Below are positions 25,423 to 37,030 of a stretch of 64,000 bases of DNA, in pieces (position 1 is the stretch's first letter; each line of letters begins with the position of its first letter). The DNA is from Eucommia ulmoides. Lineage: Eukaryota; Streptophyta; Magnoliopsida; Garryales; Eucommiaceae. Both the position numbers and the translations under genes were made by a program. The notes under the pieces are model-generated. The model did no database searches. It was not told where the DNA came from and saw nothing but the letters and a program-made list of their open reading frames with translations. The stretch lies in assembly GCA_016647705.1 (NCBI GenBank), contig CM028333.1, positions 5,673,616 through 5,737,615 on the forward strand, in the 5' to 3' direction.

Positions 25423-26784
25423 CACCTCAACTAAGCAGTTAAAGTCAACCAGAATATATGAAATCAGAACAATGGATATACTAACACAAATAAATACGCG
25501 CTAATCCAGTAGAAAATATTATATATAAATTTACTCATCCTAATCATCATATACGACAAAACATCATATACAACAAAACACCACACCACTCTTATACCAC
25601 ACCACATCACATCACATTACACCACCCCACATCACACCTCACCTCATCATATCACACTACGCCCCGGCTAGTCATGTGATCGTTTTAACCTCAGGATCGG
25701 GAGTTGCAACGGTACCGTACCATCCGTAGAATTTGCTTTCCTGACGGACACCCATCACTCTACCGAAGCAGATAATCATCACTCTACCGAAGCAAATAAT
25801 CATTACTCTGCTGAAGCAGATAATCTACCATTATGCCGAAGCAAATAAACTCTATAATATCGTAAAGTCAATAACATAGTCAAATCAATAACATCATCGT
25901 TAAATTACGAATCAATAGTATCGTCTAATCAACAACATCATCAAATCAATAACATCAACCTCTATCTCCCAAAATTGATTTAATTTAAATATGATTTTTC
26001 CATCTTCTTTTAAAATCAACGAAATCCACATTTCCACAATTCCACAACCAACCAAAACCGCTTGATCCATATAAGTTATAAAGTCGTCCAGTTTTAAATA
26101 AACACATTTTTCATCATATATATATATATATACACGAAAATAGATTTACTAGAAGACAGTACACTCACCTGATTATTCGCTCCGCAAAACTTGCTATTGA
26201 CCACACTCTATCGGGACGTCGGTGCTTACGAACCTAATGGTAGTAGGGCCTAAGTTAATAATCTATTTAAAATAACCCACTCATGCAATGTAGGCCCTAA
26301 GTTTTCATAATTTCTCCTTCCCCACGTTTTATTATTAAAAATTATTATTCAGTTAATTTCGTTCCGTTAATATTCACTGTATCGGTTTATTAAGATTAAC
26401 GATTATAAAATATTATTCCGATCACGACAATTACTATTATGAATGTGAAAGAAAAACCTTAATGCCTAACAATTTAATATAATCGATAATAATATCCTGA
26501 TGAAAAATGTTACCTGTTTCGAATCATTCACGGGCCGCGAGATGGATGGTTGGATTTTATTGGGGTTATTTGTGTAGTTTCTTCTTTTCTTCTTCTCCCC
26601 TTCCTCTCTATTTTCCTTTTTCTGTTCTCTTTTGTTTGTTGGGTTCTCTGCCGCCGACCACTCTCTCATTCTTCCTTCACTGACCACCGGCGACCACAAC
26701 CGGCCCACCCACACCCCCACACACACTCACCGGCCAGACTGACGGTCACCCTCACTTACCCATGTCGGTTGAATAGAATACACA

Positions 26785-26824
<40 letters not shown>

Positions 26825-27823
26825 TCAATCACAACATACACACTGTCACCCTTTCACATCGGCAACGGCTGAGCAACAGCCACACCCACACAGGAACGCC
26901 AACCACCTGCACACACATCAGACAAACACACCTTCACACATGCACACCGGAGAAACACACACATACATTGTCGCGCACACACCGACGACTGAACGTCGAC
27001 AATTACACGCACACACATCGTCAATAGCACCCACCCACCCACATGCGATTAACACACCAACCACACACACAACGAAACACACACATACCGTAGCACACAA
27101 ACAACGGCAACGAATGGTGACGATCCCATATCTCAGACGATGAACGAAAAATAGGACACACAAACATAGTCGCACACTGATCGGCTGACCCAATTACTCC
27201 CACTCACGGGACGAACAAAGATGTACACCGGCAACGACAACACGCACATACAATTCGTTGGACGAACACTCCCACACCGCCGACGATCACAAGACAGCAC
27301 CGACGCTCCGCTCTTCCGATTCTCTCTCTCTCTCTAGATTTCTGAATTTTTGGATTATTCTTTCGTTTTCGGTGGTGCGATTGAAATGGTATGCATATGT
27401 ATATATATGCATGGAAATGGTGGTGTGAAATTGATCAATTGCTCGTCCCGTCAATCCCCACTCTTCTCGATCTCCCTGACGGCCGGCTGAGCTCACAAAC
27501 GCGTGCGCGCGCGCGGACATACACACACACATATAAATATTTGGTTAAATTGCACTTTTCTCCCCCTATCTTCGATTGAGTCTTTATTTTAATCAAATGC
27601 ATCTTTTAGGATTTTCTTAAATTGCATTTTGATCTCTAAAATTTTTATTCTAGAATTATACTACAAATTTTGCATCTCAAATTTAGAATAAGTGTTTCTA
27701 AATTTGCAATTTGACCCAATCACTTTTAATTTGATTTTTCAATTAATTCAATTGTTTCTTGAAATTTTCTAAATGCTCTCAAATGAAATTAAAATGACGT
27801 ACGTGCTAAATCGGGGTCTTACA
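24923..27823 (-). repeat. solo LTR, copy B, inserted in the Ulp1-like coding sequence
   Basis: On minus it starts TGTAAGACCCCG and ends ATGGGGTGTGACA. Flanking pentamers are GACAA (24918-24922) and GACAG (27824-27828), a 5-bp target duplication with one change. It shares long blocks with copy A (CCAACTAGMAAACGACA, TAACAACAAAAGTATAACAA, GAGTGTACTRTCTTCTTAATAAAAATA, CGGTACCGTACCATC). It contains an AT run (25385-25422), CACA-rich sequence with a CA microsatellite (26779-26822) and CG repeats near 27505. The CA-rich 197-codon frame at 26550-27143 is repeat, not a gene. Confidence 0.88.
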
Positions 27824-28595
27824 GACAGTCTACACATTGTTCTATTTTAGCATTTTCCCAGCCTTGCAGTATATTGGTGTTTATATGCGCCTCCACAAAT
27901 TATTTCTGTCAAGAGATTATTGTTAGACATAGATAGGTAACGCAACCATAAAAAGTGATGCGTACGAAAGTATTTTTTTCATACCATAATGCGTGCGTTG
28001 CTGTAGTACTGATCAGTTGTGGGATCACGTGGTAGGAGCGAATTGTAGAATTTCCACCGTTTTTCAAAAATGTCGAGGACCAGAACAGTCCAATACTTGG
28101 GGGTTACATGAATACCAGGGGAAATCAAAGGGAAAATAATGTACCTACAATTCGAGGTAAATGCTTTACTAATTAGTTTGCGGATATGGGTCTTCATATT
28201 TTTATATTTTCTATGGATTATCGTCTGGAAAATAGCGCATCCAAAATTAGATATCATTTTCATGAACATATTAAAAACGAAAGAAGACTTTCGTCTATAC
28301 CCATATCTGCGCTAAAGCCAATTTGGATGTATCAAACTGTCTCCCCATTTTTCCCGCTCGTTTAAGATTGAGACTGTGCGTTGTATTTTCCAGATATTCA
28401 CCATAAGCATCAAGCACCTGAAAAATACGAAAAAACATTGGCCGCGAGTTCTCGAACATCAAATGTGTTGGGGGTGAGTGAATATTAAGTCAATTGAACA
28501 AACCCAATCAGGTTTGCAATTGCTTAAAAAACCTCGCTAACCCCTAATTCAACACAGTGAACACTTCTAATAGGAAACGGGGATTTTTTTTGAAA

Positions 28596-28830
28596 AAAGG
28601 TGTTAGTTGTAAGTGAATACTAACGTATAGTCCAACGATAGATGAAAATGGTTTTTCCATTTTTCGTAATTTATGGAGGAGGGGGGGCATGTGAATATCA
28701 ACATTGGGGGTGAATGAATATTTTAACGCACAACCAACGATTAACGAAAATGGTCTGCCTGTCCCCTAACAATGGAGGGGCCACGTGGATATCATCGTTG
28801 GGGGTGAGTGAATATTACCTCAATCAAAGA
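28596..28830. repeat. two-copy repeat in an intron of the Ulp1-like gene
   Basis: AACGATAGATGAAAATGGT..TATGGAGG..GTGAATATCAACATTGGGGGTGA near 28632-28710 is repeated as AACGATTAACGAAAATGGT..AATGGAGG..GATATCATCGTTGGGGGTGA near 28735-28808, about 103-105 bases on. Both contain the element-wide GTGAATATYAAC-like motif. Confidence 0.65.
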
Positions 28831-31439
28831 GAACCAAAAAATTTGCACTTACTAAAAAGACCTCGTTATTTATATAACGATTTTGGAAATATACAACTTA
28901 CATTGTCAGTCATCTGTCTCTCTTTAAGTATGCATATGGCGTCCCCCAGGCTCACAGTCGACAGTGGTTTGACTCCCCCCATACACCAAGCCCTTGAAAT
29001 CATATTGGCACGTGGTAAGGGTTTTTTTTTTTCCCGATAAAATTAGCTAAAATAACCATATAAAATGGTAGAAATTAATGTTACCCGATCCCTTCCTCAA
29101 TGTATATCATTTGTAACATTTTCCAATCATCATCGCTTAACATCATTGCTATTTTGCATCTATTTCGTTTGGGCAGTTTGATGTTGTCCTCGTACTCACA
29201 AATAGGAAGTTTGTCAACATCTACAACATCTCCAACGACCTTTTCCTTGCCTTTTGCTTTTGGCCCTGGGTAGACGAAATCGCTACCCTTGTGTGCTAGC
29301 TGCCTAACCTTTACCTTTAGTCTCTTTATCATGGAATTCACTTTAAGGGGTGGTGATGTTTCACACTCGGCGACCGCAGAGGCATTTCCAGGGGCAACAA
29401 CGGAAATGGGAGTCGCACCTGATATCACCAAGTCAGTGCAGGCATTCGGCGGTATTTCGGTTGATGCATGGGGCGGAGGCTGTGGTGTTGTCTCAGTGGG
29501 TGGTGACACAAATAATGTGGGCATTAGTAAGGCAGTAGATCGCTGCTGTGCTGATGTTGCATACCCCTTAATTTGAACACGCATATCAGTAATCTGCTTA
29601 TTCAACTCCTTGATTGTTTGCATGTATGAACGCCCACTTGCATTCTTATCTTCCTTCAACATGATGTTGTTGTCCAATGCTATTTTTAATTGTATCTCCA
29701 ACTCTGTACATTTCTTTGTCAAATCATCCTTTTCGGGGTCTGGCTGCGGATCGCGATGTTTTTGAGTGACAGCATAAACGCCCATTTCTAATTTTATCTG
29801 AGCCTTTTTAGTAACAACTTTCGTTAATCTTGTGGTAAGATCAGCCATCATTGCATCATGCTGATTTTTCTGTTGGTTAAGTTCCGTTTGCAAATCAATA
29901 TTACGGACAATCATGCTAACGACGATCTTTCGCAGTGCTTCGATTGTTTGGTTTTCTTCCATTTGTTTTGTGTAAAAATCATCCTACATTTGATCCAACG
30001 TACGATAAACTTCATCAACGGCAATGTTGTATGAGGTGGGAGGCATGATGTCACTGTACGATTGACTGCAGTCCACGCCCAAATAGGACATTGGATCCTG
30101 GTGTTGTATTGCTGTCTAGCTTACGATGAAGATCAACGACTCGCCCAAAATCCTGTCAACCATTGCTTGGATTTCAGGATCATCTTCATCAACAATACCC
30201 TTGCCCTTCTCAATTCTTCATTGTTTGCGTATGGTATCTTCAGATTCGTCACGAATGTCCGCGGGAGTTTCCCTCACAACTTTGTCAGCATCGTGGGAGG
30301 GGGGTATGATGCCAGATTGCAATTCAAGCGAGCTCTCCTCGATGTCCCCAACTTTAACCTGAACTCATTTATTTAAAATATAAGGCAAAACAAAAATATA
30401 ATTAGAATAGAATGTTAAAAAATCGATCCAGAATTTTTTACCTGATCATGTAATAGGTGGCTGATCGGGGTAGACCTGATGGAAGAGGTGTATGCAGTTA
30501 AACACCACCGTTGCTTCCTCAGTATTGCAAACTCCCGCCCCTTTATGGCTGTCGATAATGTCGTGTGTTCGCAAAGCCAATACTGAAAACACAGAAGAAG
30601 TTGGGGGGAATAAGTTGATAATCTACAGTAACGACAAGAACATCCATATACCGATAAAATTCACATAATTAGCAGAAAACTTTGAGTGATTTTAGATTTT
30701 ACCTGCAGCGCGAGGACACACCCCGTAACGGATCTTGGTTTGGTGTGTGATTTTTTTCAGACTTATCTCCAAGTCTGTAAGAATTGCGCCTGGCCAGTTG
30801 TAGTTGTTCATATGTTCGATATCTTCCACATATCGAACGAGCCACTGTGACACTTGCTGTCCAGTAGTCATGAAGAAGCAAGTGGACAAGAGATGCAAGC
30901 ACAATAAGCAAATGAAGTCGTGTGCGCTTTCCTCACTTGTCCTCTTTACCTGCTATTCCACTGAAGACCTCAAGTAGGCCACACTAAACTTTTTCGGGTT
31001 TGTCAGCTTTAGTTTGTGAAGGCATTTCGATTCACCCTTGGTGTATCTATTCTGCACAACGACTCCATTCCTTACTGTAAAACCAAAAATCAACTGTATA
31101 TCCAGTGGTGTCAGCCTCACCAATTTTTCACTGATTCTGAATGCTGATCGGGCTGGGACATAACTCAGTATGATTTTCTCTATCAGATTGTCCTTTTTAT
31201 GGATGTTCTCAAGCGACATCTGCTTGTTGTAGAACATTTTGAAGATTTTGGCAAAATGTGTCATACGCAACAACGCCTTATGTTGGTCTGTTAATCCGCA
31301 ATCTCGAACTAGTTCATACGTTTGTTTTAGATTGCTCCGATATAAAAACACTCTCGGCCGTGTTTGAGTATTCCCTTTTTTTCTCTGTTTTTTTACTCGG
31401 TGACCTACAATTTATTGGGGTAACAACAAAACATTTTTA

Positions 31440-31990
31440 ACTACGCGTATATTAAAGTAGATAAAAATAGACATGCAAATTAACCCATACGTGAACATCA
31501 ACACACTATAAAACAAAAAAAAAAAAAGTTCCGCATAGACTTTAGTAGATTTTTTCCCCTGGGTAGGTAACTGGGTATGCATGTAAATACAAAACCAATT
31601 TTCACGATATAAAAAAGATTGATTACGAGGACACGAATACCAACGAATAGATACGTGAACATCAACACCAACGAATAGATACGTGAACATCAACACCGAA
31701 AAGTGCCCATCAAGATTTTCTCTGGGGTAAGTGGGTATTTACACTAATTGAAACATCTAGAAGAATATTTACGACCCTAATTTACATATTTATGAGACTA
31801 ATAAACAAAAAATTACTCATACGTGGACATCAATACCAACGTATAGATACGTGAACATCAACACCAAAAGTACCCCACCAAAGATTTCTTTGGGGCAAGT
31901 GGGTATTCACATTTACGGCTCTAATTTAGACATTTACGGGACTCAATAACAAAAAATCACTTATACGTGGACATCAACACATTAAATACA
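31440..31990. repeat. GTGAACATCAAC-type repeats in intron 1 of the Ulp1-like gene
   Basis: ATACGTGAACATCAACACC or ATACGTGGACATCAA recurs at about 31490, 31650, 31680, 31822, 31850 and 31962. The spaces include repeated AAGTGGGTATTYACA and AAAAAATYACTYATACGTG blocks of roughly 170-bp period. It fills most of the 599-base intron. Confidence 0.7.
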
Positions 31991-32545
31991 TGATGGCGCT
32001 TACTCTGTGGATTGCTGTTATCTCTTTTCTTGGTTGGAGTTCCTTCGTCGTCGTTACTTTTTGTCATTCCTTGAGTTCGCAAGCACTCCCCACGACGCAC
32101 GTTCAAAATCTCTTGGTTTTTAGGGTTTCCTATTGTAAGGGGAGATAGCGAGAATATGCAAGGAATATATAGAGACGTAAACGTAGAAAGTGGTGTGATT
32201 AATGGGATAATGGTAGAGGTGTTTTTGGTAAGTGGACAGCGACAATGGGGGAGGAGGGGGGATCGTGTTCTGGGGAGTGAGATGTAAATGTCCACTTAAA
32301 TGTAATATGTACCCAAAAAACAATTAAAAAATACAACCGTATAGAGGACATCTGCACAACATTTCACTAGTTTTTGTTTGCAAATATGATGTTATGTGTG
32401 ATAGATATGAAACTATTTCAATGGGGAAAGGTGAACATGCAGCCCTTTCACCTTCCAAAATCAGAAAAATGGCGGTTGAATCATAACAATGGCATTACAT
32501 GTAATTTGGTAATTCCAATAGAGGTAAACATAGAGGGCTATTTAC

Positions 32546-32940
32546 TAAGAAATCTTATTGGGCCATTAACTTAATTAAGAAGGTCAATGAGTTATCTAAT
32601 AGATTGTACATCTCTAAAGGGCTGAAAAAAAATTACTATATATTTTTTTATATTATTATTTTAATTGCATTATTTTTAAATTTAATATTCATATATTATT
32701 TTTTATAATTTTCATAAATTAAAGTTCATAATTTTCATGTATTATATTTTTTTATATTATTTCTTTAATTTAATTTTTATAAATTTAGTATTTTTAGTAT
32801 TATTAATAAATTTAATTTCAATACATTATTTCTATAATTTTTATAATATCCATAATTTTTGTATATTATATTTTCTCTTTTATTTTATTTCTTTAGTTTA
32901 ATTTTTATAAGTCTAATATTTTAGTATTATTACTAAATTT
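32546..32940. other. AT-rich DNA, nothing recognised
   Basis: Runs of TTTATATTATT and similar. It resembles 33652-33950 and 36840-36990 and may be one degraded AT-rich repeat family. No gene. Confidence 0.5.
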
Positions 32941-33643
32941 TTGGGATGTTACAAAAAATCGAACGGATGGGTAACCGTGAAAAACTAAATCGAAACCGAA
33001 ATGATTTTGGTTTTGGTTTTGGTTTTGGTTTTGGTTTTGGTTTTAGGATAAAAATCGTGAAACCAAATCACAAAGCCGAATCACGAAACCGCAAAATCGA
33101 TATTTTAAATATATTTTTATTACATATAATACTTTTTTTTAAGATTTTAACCCTAATATATATGTATATTTTTTTATTTTTTTATTTACACTTTTATCCC
33201 TCCTATATATATTTGTGTAAAAGGAGTTAGGATTTCATTTCTGATTAGTGATTTCATAGCCATTCCCCATTCCTTTAATTATGGTTACTGGTTAGATAGA
33301 AATTTTAATTATTATTACGGGTTAGAAACTTTAATTATGGTTATTTTGTGGTTTGATTTTGTTTTTTAGAATTTATATTTTATATTTTAGTTATGTTTTT
33401 GTTTATATATAAAAAATAACGGTCCGCGGTTTCGCAGTTTTGGTTTTGTTTTTGATTTTTATAAAATTGAAAAATCTTAAACGGTTTCGTGGTTTTAGTT
33501 TTTTATAAATTTAAATGGTTTGGTTTTAAAACCATTAAGAAAAAACTGACGGTTTTGGTTGTGGTTGTGGTTTGATATAGTTCTAATAGTTTTGATTTTG
33601 ATTTTACATAAAACCAGACCGAAACCGAACAGTGGCATCCCTA
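32941..33643. mobile_element. hAT-type MITE with exact 8-bp target duplication
   Basis: Flanked on both sides by CTAAATTT (32933-32940 and 33644-33651), an exact 8-bp duplication as made by hAT transposases. The ends are TTGGGATGTTAC and, on the other strand, TAGGGATGCCAC (9 of 12 matching). The 703-bp interior has a six-fold GGTTTT array (33007-33043) and scattered complementary CGAAACCG/CGGTTTCG blocks. There is no transposase, so it is non-autonomous. Confidence 0.88.
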
Positions 33644-33651
33644 CTAAATTT

Positions 33652-36600
33652 AATGTCCATAAACTATTTTTTAGAATTTTTTGTCTGATATTGCTGTATA
33701 TTATATTTTCTCTTTTGTATTATTTTTTTAATTTAATTTTTGTAAATTTAATGTTTCTGCAATGTGCATATATTATTTTTATAATTTTCATAATTTTAAT
33801 ATTTCCATTATTACTAAATTTAATATGCATATATTATTTCATAATTTTCATAAATTTAATACACATAGTTTAATATCTGATATATTATTTCTAAAATTTT
33901 TGTAATTTTAAAGTTCTAATATATACATATATATTAACATATTCTATTTCCTCAATTATATAACAAGATATATATTCTCTCTCCTCAATTAGATATAAGA
34001 TATATAAGGTTAGACATAAATATAATTTTTATATTTATGTTAATTTTTTAGATCAATCTAGACCGTTCTTTATCTCTGAATACAAAGAACAACTGAAATT
34101 TATCTATAGGGTTTATGTAAGTCCTGTTTTATTATATAGACTAACAGATAACACGTACCTAAAGGCACGGACTAAAAGAGATACCTTAATTTGAAAAACC
34201 AAAATCTTTAAATTGAAATTGGAATAACTTTAAAAATATAAAGAAGAACAAAAAGATGTTAAAAATTAGAATTGAAATTATGAAATAAGTAACCATCAAG
34301 TTGTTAAAAGTTTTTTTATCGTTAAATAATTCCAATGATTCACAATTAAGCACAAATTAATAATACATGTACAAATTAAAAAAAAAAATATTGACAAAAC
34401 TCTTATTGTTTACACAACAATCTCAATAAAACTTAACCAAAAAAAAAAGAAGAAGATAACATTCTCAACTTCTATTTTTCAAGTGAACACAACAATAACC
34501 AAAATTTTGAAAAATAAAATAACCCTATAACAAATAACAAGTGGATACAACAATAAAATAACACTTGTTTTGAAACCAACACAATAACAACTAATAGTAT
34601 AAAGTTAACTTTTTTTTTAAAGAAAAAATAACCCTTTGTTTATACAACATTCTCATTCAATTATATCAAATAAAAAAAATCTTATGCAAATAAAATTACA
34701 CCAATTGAACCTAAATGCAAGCAAAAAAAAAAAAATACAAATATCGAAGAATCAATAGAAGAATTGAGCGCTGCCGAAGATATACTCAAACAATAATTTG
34801 GGAACAGAACATAAACAATATTTTGGGAAATCTAGGAACAGAAATACAAAAAATATGGGAATAGAAATACAAAAATAAATACTTACTATTTGGACATAGC
34901 AGTACTTGGCTCATAAATGTTTTTCCTGGGAACAAATATGAAAATCTGGGAACATAATAGAAACGGTAATTTGAGAAATTCTTCTTTTCTGAAATTATGA
35001 GCCTATTTAGCAAACAAACCACCAATTTGGCAATTAAAAGCCTTAATCTGCTTCGTATAAAAATTGAGAACAAAAACACTAAATACTCAAACAGTAATTT
35101 GGGAAATTGAGAACAAACACCACCTATTTGGAAATATTGAGAACACCACCTAATTTGGTGATTATTCATGGCAGTGGTTCTTCATGGTAATGGTTAACTC
35201 AAAGTTGTTGGTTCTTCATGGTAATGGTTAACTCAAACTTGTTGTTCGATATGAAAAACAAACCCAATAAAAATTAGAGGTGAAATAAGACTTAAATTAT
35301 ATATTAACAATAACTAAAATTATAAGGTACAAAATCAACATTTGTAAATAAGATTTTAAAGATCAAAAGGCTACAAACTTCTTAGGGGTTCCTTTATTAG
35401 TGTTGGATAACAAATTTTTTAAACAACCTGCACAATGATTCTTCATATTGCAAGTATAAATATAAAGTGAAAAAGCTCACTTAGGTTTGACTTCCTTTTA
35501 TCTAAATAAGAAGGCAATGAAGAAATTCATAAAAAAAAAAAAAGAGGTCAAGATGTCAGTTTTACTCTCAAAAACAAATTGTTCTACTCCCAGATCTACA
35601 ATATAATAGGAAAAAAAAGTGAAAACAAATACAGATTACTCACCTATTCACAACAACTTACTCACGAACCATCCTTGCTATTGCCTATAAATAGGAACTA
35701 ATTAGAAACATATAATGAAACTTTAAGTTTCGGGACTATCACAACACAATCAACTGGCAACAAAGAAAATTAAATAAAATATAACAAAACTGTTGAACTT
35801 AAACACTGCTAACATGTTATTGCAAACAACTAAATATAATAAAAAGAAAATAAATTGAAAAAAATGCAACTAAACCTATTAAAACAACTGGTGCTCGTGC
35901 TACTGTTTATGTTGCTTCTTAGCCATTCTTCCAGGTTTGAACATCTCATGATTTAAAATTGTAAAACAAAAAAAATAATTCAATATTATCACAACACATG
36001 GAAGAAACTCAAGAAATAGGGACTTGATTTCACTCGAATTACATTTAGATCTATAATTAAATAGGGACAACCAAATCTGGGCAATTCGAACCCAAGTATG
36101 AAAAATCAAATGTAGGTGGCAGTGGAAGTGGTTTGTGAAGGCGGTCTGGGATGAGAAGAGGTTCAATACTCTAGTAGTTGTGGTGGTGAAGGGTACTAGT
36201 TCATCGATTGAGAGAGAGATAGAGATTGAAAGACAGGGCCAGAAGGTATGGTTGTGGTGGTGGTAGGGTGGCGTGATGTTGTGCATCAATTGAGAAAGAG
36301 AGATAGAAAAAAAACACTTGGGCGCAGTGACGGAGATGGAACAGCGACAATGAGTTATGATGATAAATGTAGTCGGCATCATGATGGCAATGGAACAACG
36401 ATAGCATAGGTAGAGACAAAGAAAGAAGAAACTGAAACTTAAGTCTGGTATTGAGTCCCAATCAATAATAGAAACCCTAAATTGATGTCAATTATGAAGG
36501 AAATATAATAAAAGAAAAAAGAAAAGAAAAGAAAAGAAAAGAAAGAATATTACATTAGGTTAATGCAGAGAGAGAGAGAGAGAATAAGGAAAGAAAAATT

Positions 36601-36998
36601 AAAAAAATTAAAAAATTAAAAATTAAAAGAAATAATTAGAAAAAAGAAGAAGCTTAAATTGCTTAAAAAGATAATCTTAAATTATTTTGTTAAAATAAAA
36701 CAAAATAAATAATATAGATTTTATATTTATATTAATTTACATAATTAATCTAGACCGCTCTTTATAAGAGGGTATAAAGAATGACTAAGATTTACGTAGA
36801 GGGCTTATATACGTCATATTTTATATATAGGTGTCCATAATTTCCGAATATTATATTTCCTCTTTTATATTGTTCTTTTATTTTAATTTTTATAAATTTA
36901 ATATTTTTGCATTATTCCTAAATTTAATGTCCATATATTATTTTTATAATTTTCTAAATTACATGTATTATATTTTCACTTTCATATTAACTCTATAA
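33652..36998. other. AT-rich region with a dispersed direct repeat
   Basis: No gene is supported. 34020-34145 and 36717-36838 are diverged copies of one sequence (AATCTAGACCGYTCTTTAT.., then GGGYTTATRTAMGTC). A 34-bp tandem duplication lies at 35176-35243 (GGTTCTTCATGGTAATGG twice). An AAAAG-type microsatellite is at 36508-36546 and a GA run at 36568-36583. The minus frames at 34786-35169 and 35900-36461 lack known domains and are rich in low-complexity residues. Confidence 0.55.
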
Positions 36999-37030
36999 CT
37001 AGTCCTAGACCTGCGCTAAGCGCGAGTTTT
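36999..37030 (-). mobile_element. possible Helitron 3' terminus
   Basis: On minus the sequence reads CTCGCGCTTAGCGCAGG (short hairpin), then TCTAGGA, then CTAG, followed by T. Helitron 3' ends have a short GC hairpin about ten bases before CTRR and insert between A and T, so this fits. The element would extend to the right, but no 5' TC end or Rep/helicase sequence is identified. Confidence 0.4.

Larger units (their letters stand above)
24594..32067 (-). pseudogene. Ulp1/C48 cysteine-peptidase-like gene of the MULE, split by a solo LTR
   Basis: Ulp1-type proteases cut SUMO from proteins; the role of the MULE-borne versions is unknown. Exon 1 is 32067-32004 (MTKSNDDEGTPTKKRD), intron 32003-31405, exon 2 31404-30703, intron 30702-30583, exon 3 30582-30442 and exon 4 from 30358 to about 29085; each listed junction has GT and AG. 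Exon 2 holds the N-terminal domain (RLTPLDIQLIFGF, YVEDIEHMNNYNW), one in-frame TAG and an A7-run frameshift, after which GCVLALQ|YWLCEHTT reads across the splice. Exon 4 is coiled-coil-rich with stops near 30222, 30120 and 29990. The peptidase lies at 28430-27824 and continues at 24922-24594: YWTVLVLD has Tyr where the catalytic His is expected, FYNSL has Asn for Asp, and PQQKGS|IECGVFV keeps the Cys (intron 24901-24793). Decayed, but the family is clear. Confidence 0.82.
20328..32545. mobile_element. large MULE carrying mudrA-type transposase and Ulp1-like gene
   Basis: Two convergent genes, a mudrA-type transposase on plus and a C48 (Ulp1) peptidase-like gene on minus, lie in one block. 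They are bordered and interspersed by related short repeats. MULEs with this cargo are known from several plants (the Kaonashi type). The edges are the weakest part. An imperfect inverted match is seen between 20378-20426 and 32465-32514 (TTACCATTTACATG.. and TTACCAAATTACATG.. on opposite strands), which may be part of degraded terminal inverted repeats. I found no clean 9-bp target duplication. The block includes a nested 2.9-kb solo LTR, so the original was about 9.3 kb. Confidence 0.6.

Noticed and set aside
26550-27143. 197-codon open frame rich in His and Thr
   Set aside because: Translation of CACA-rich sequence within a solo LTR.
29081-29962. 293-codon coiled-coil frame as a stand-alone gene
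   Set aside because: The frame continues upstream, through in-frame stops, to a splice acceptor at 30359 and fits as exon 4 of the Ulp1-like gene.
33559-33873. 104-codon hydrophobic frame that looks like a membrane protein
   Set aside because: Phe/Ile/Leu richness comes from AT-rich DNA; it crosses the MITE border and target duplication.
34786-36461. Minus-strand frames of 86-160 codons
   Set aside because: No domain, strongly biased composition and no splice or start context that stands out.
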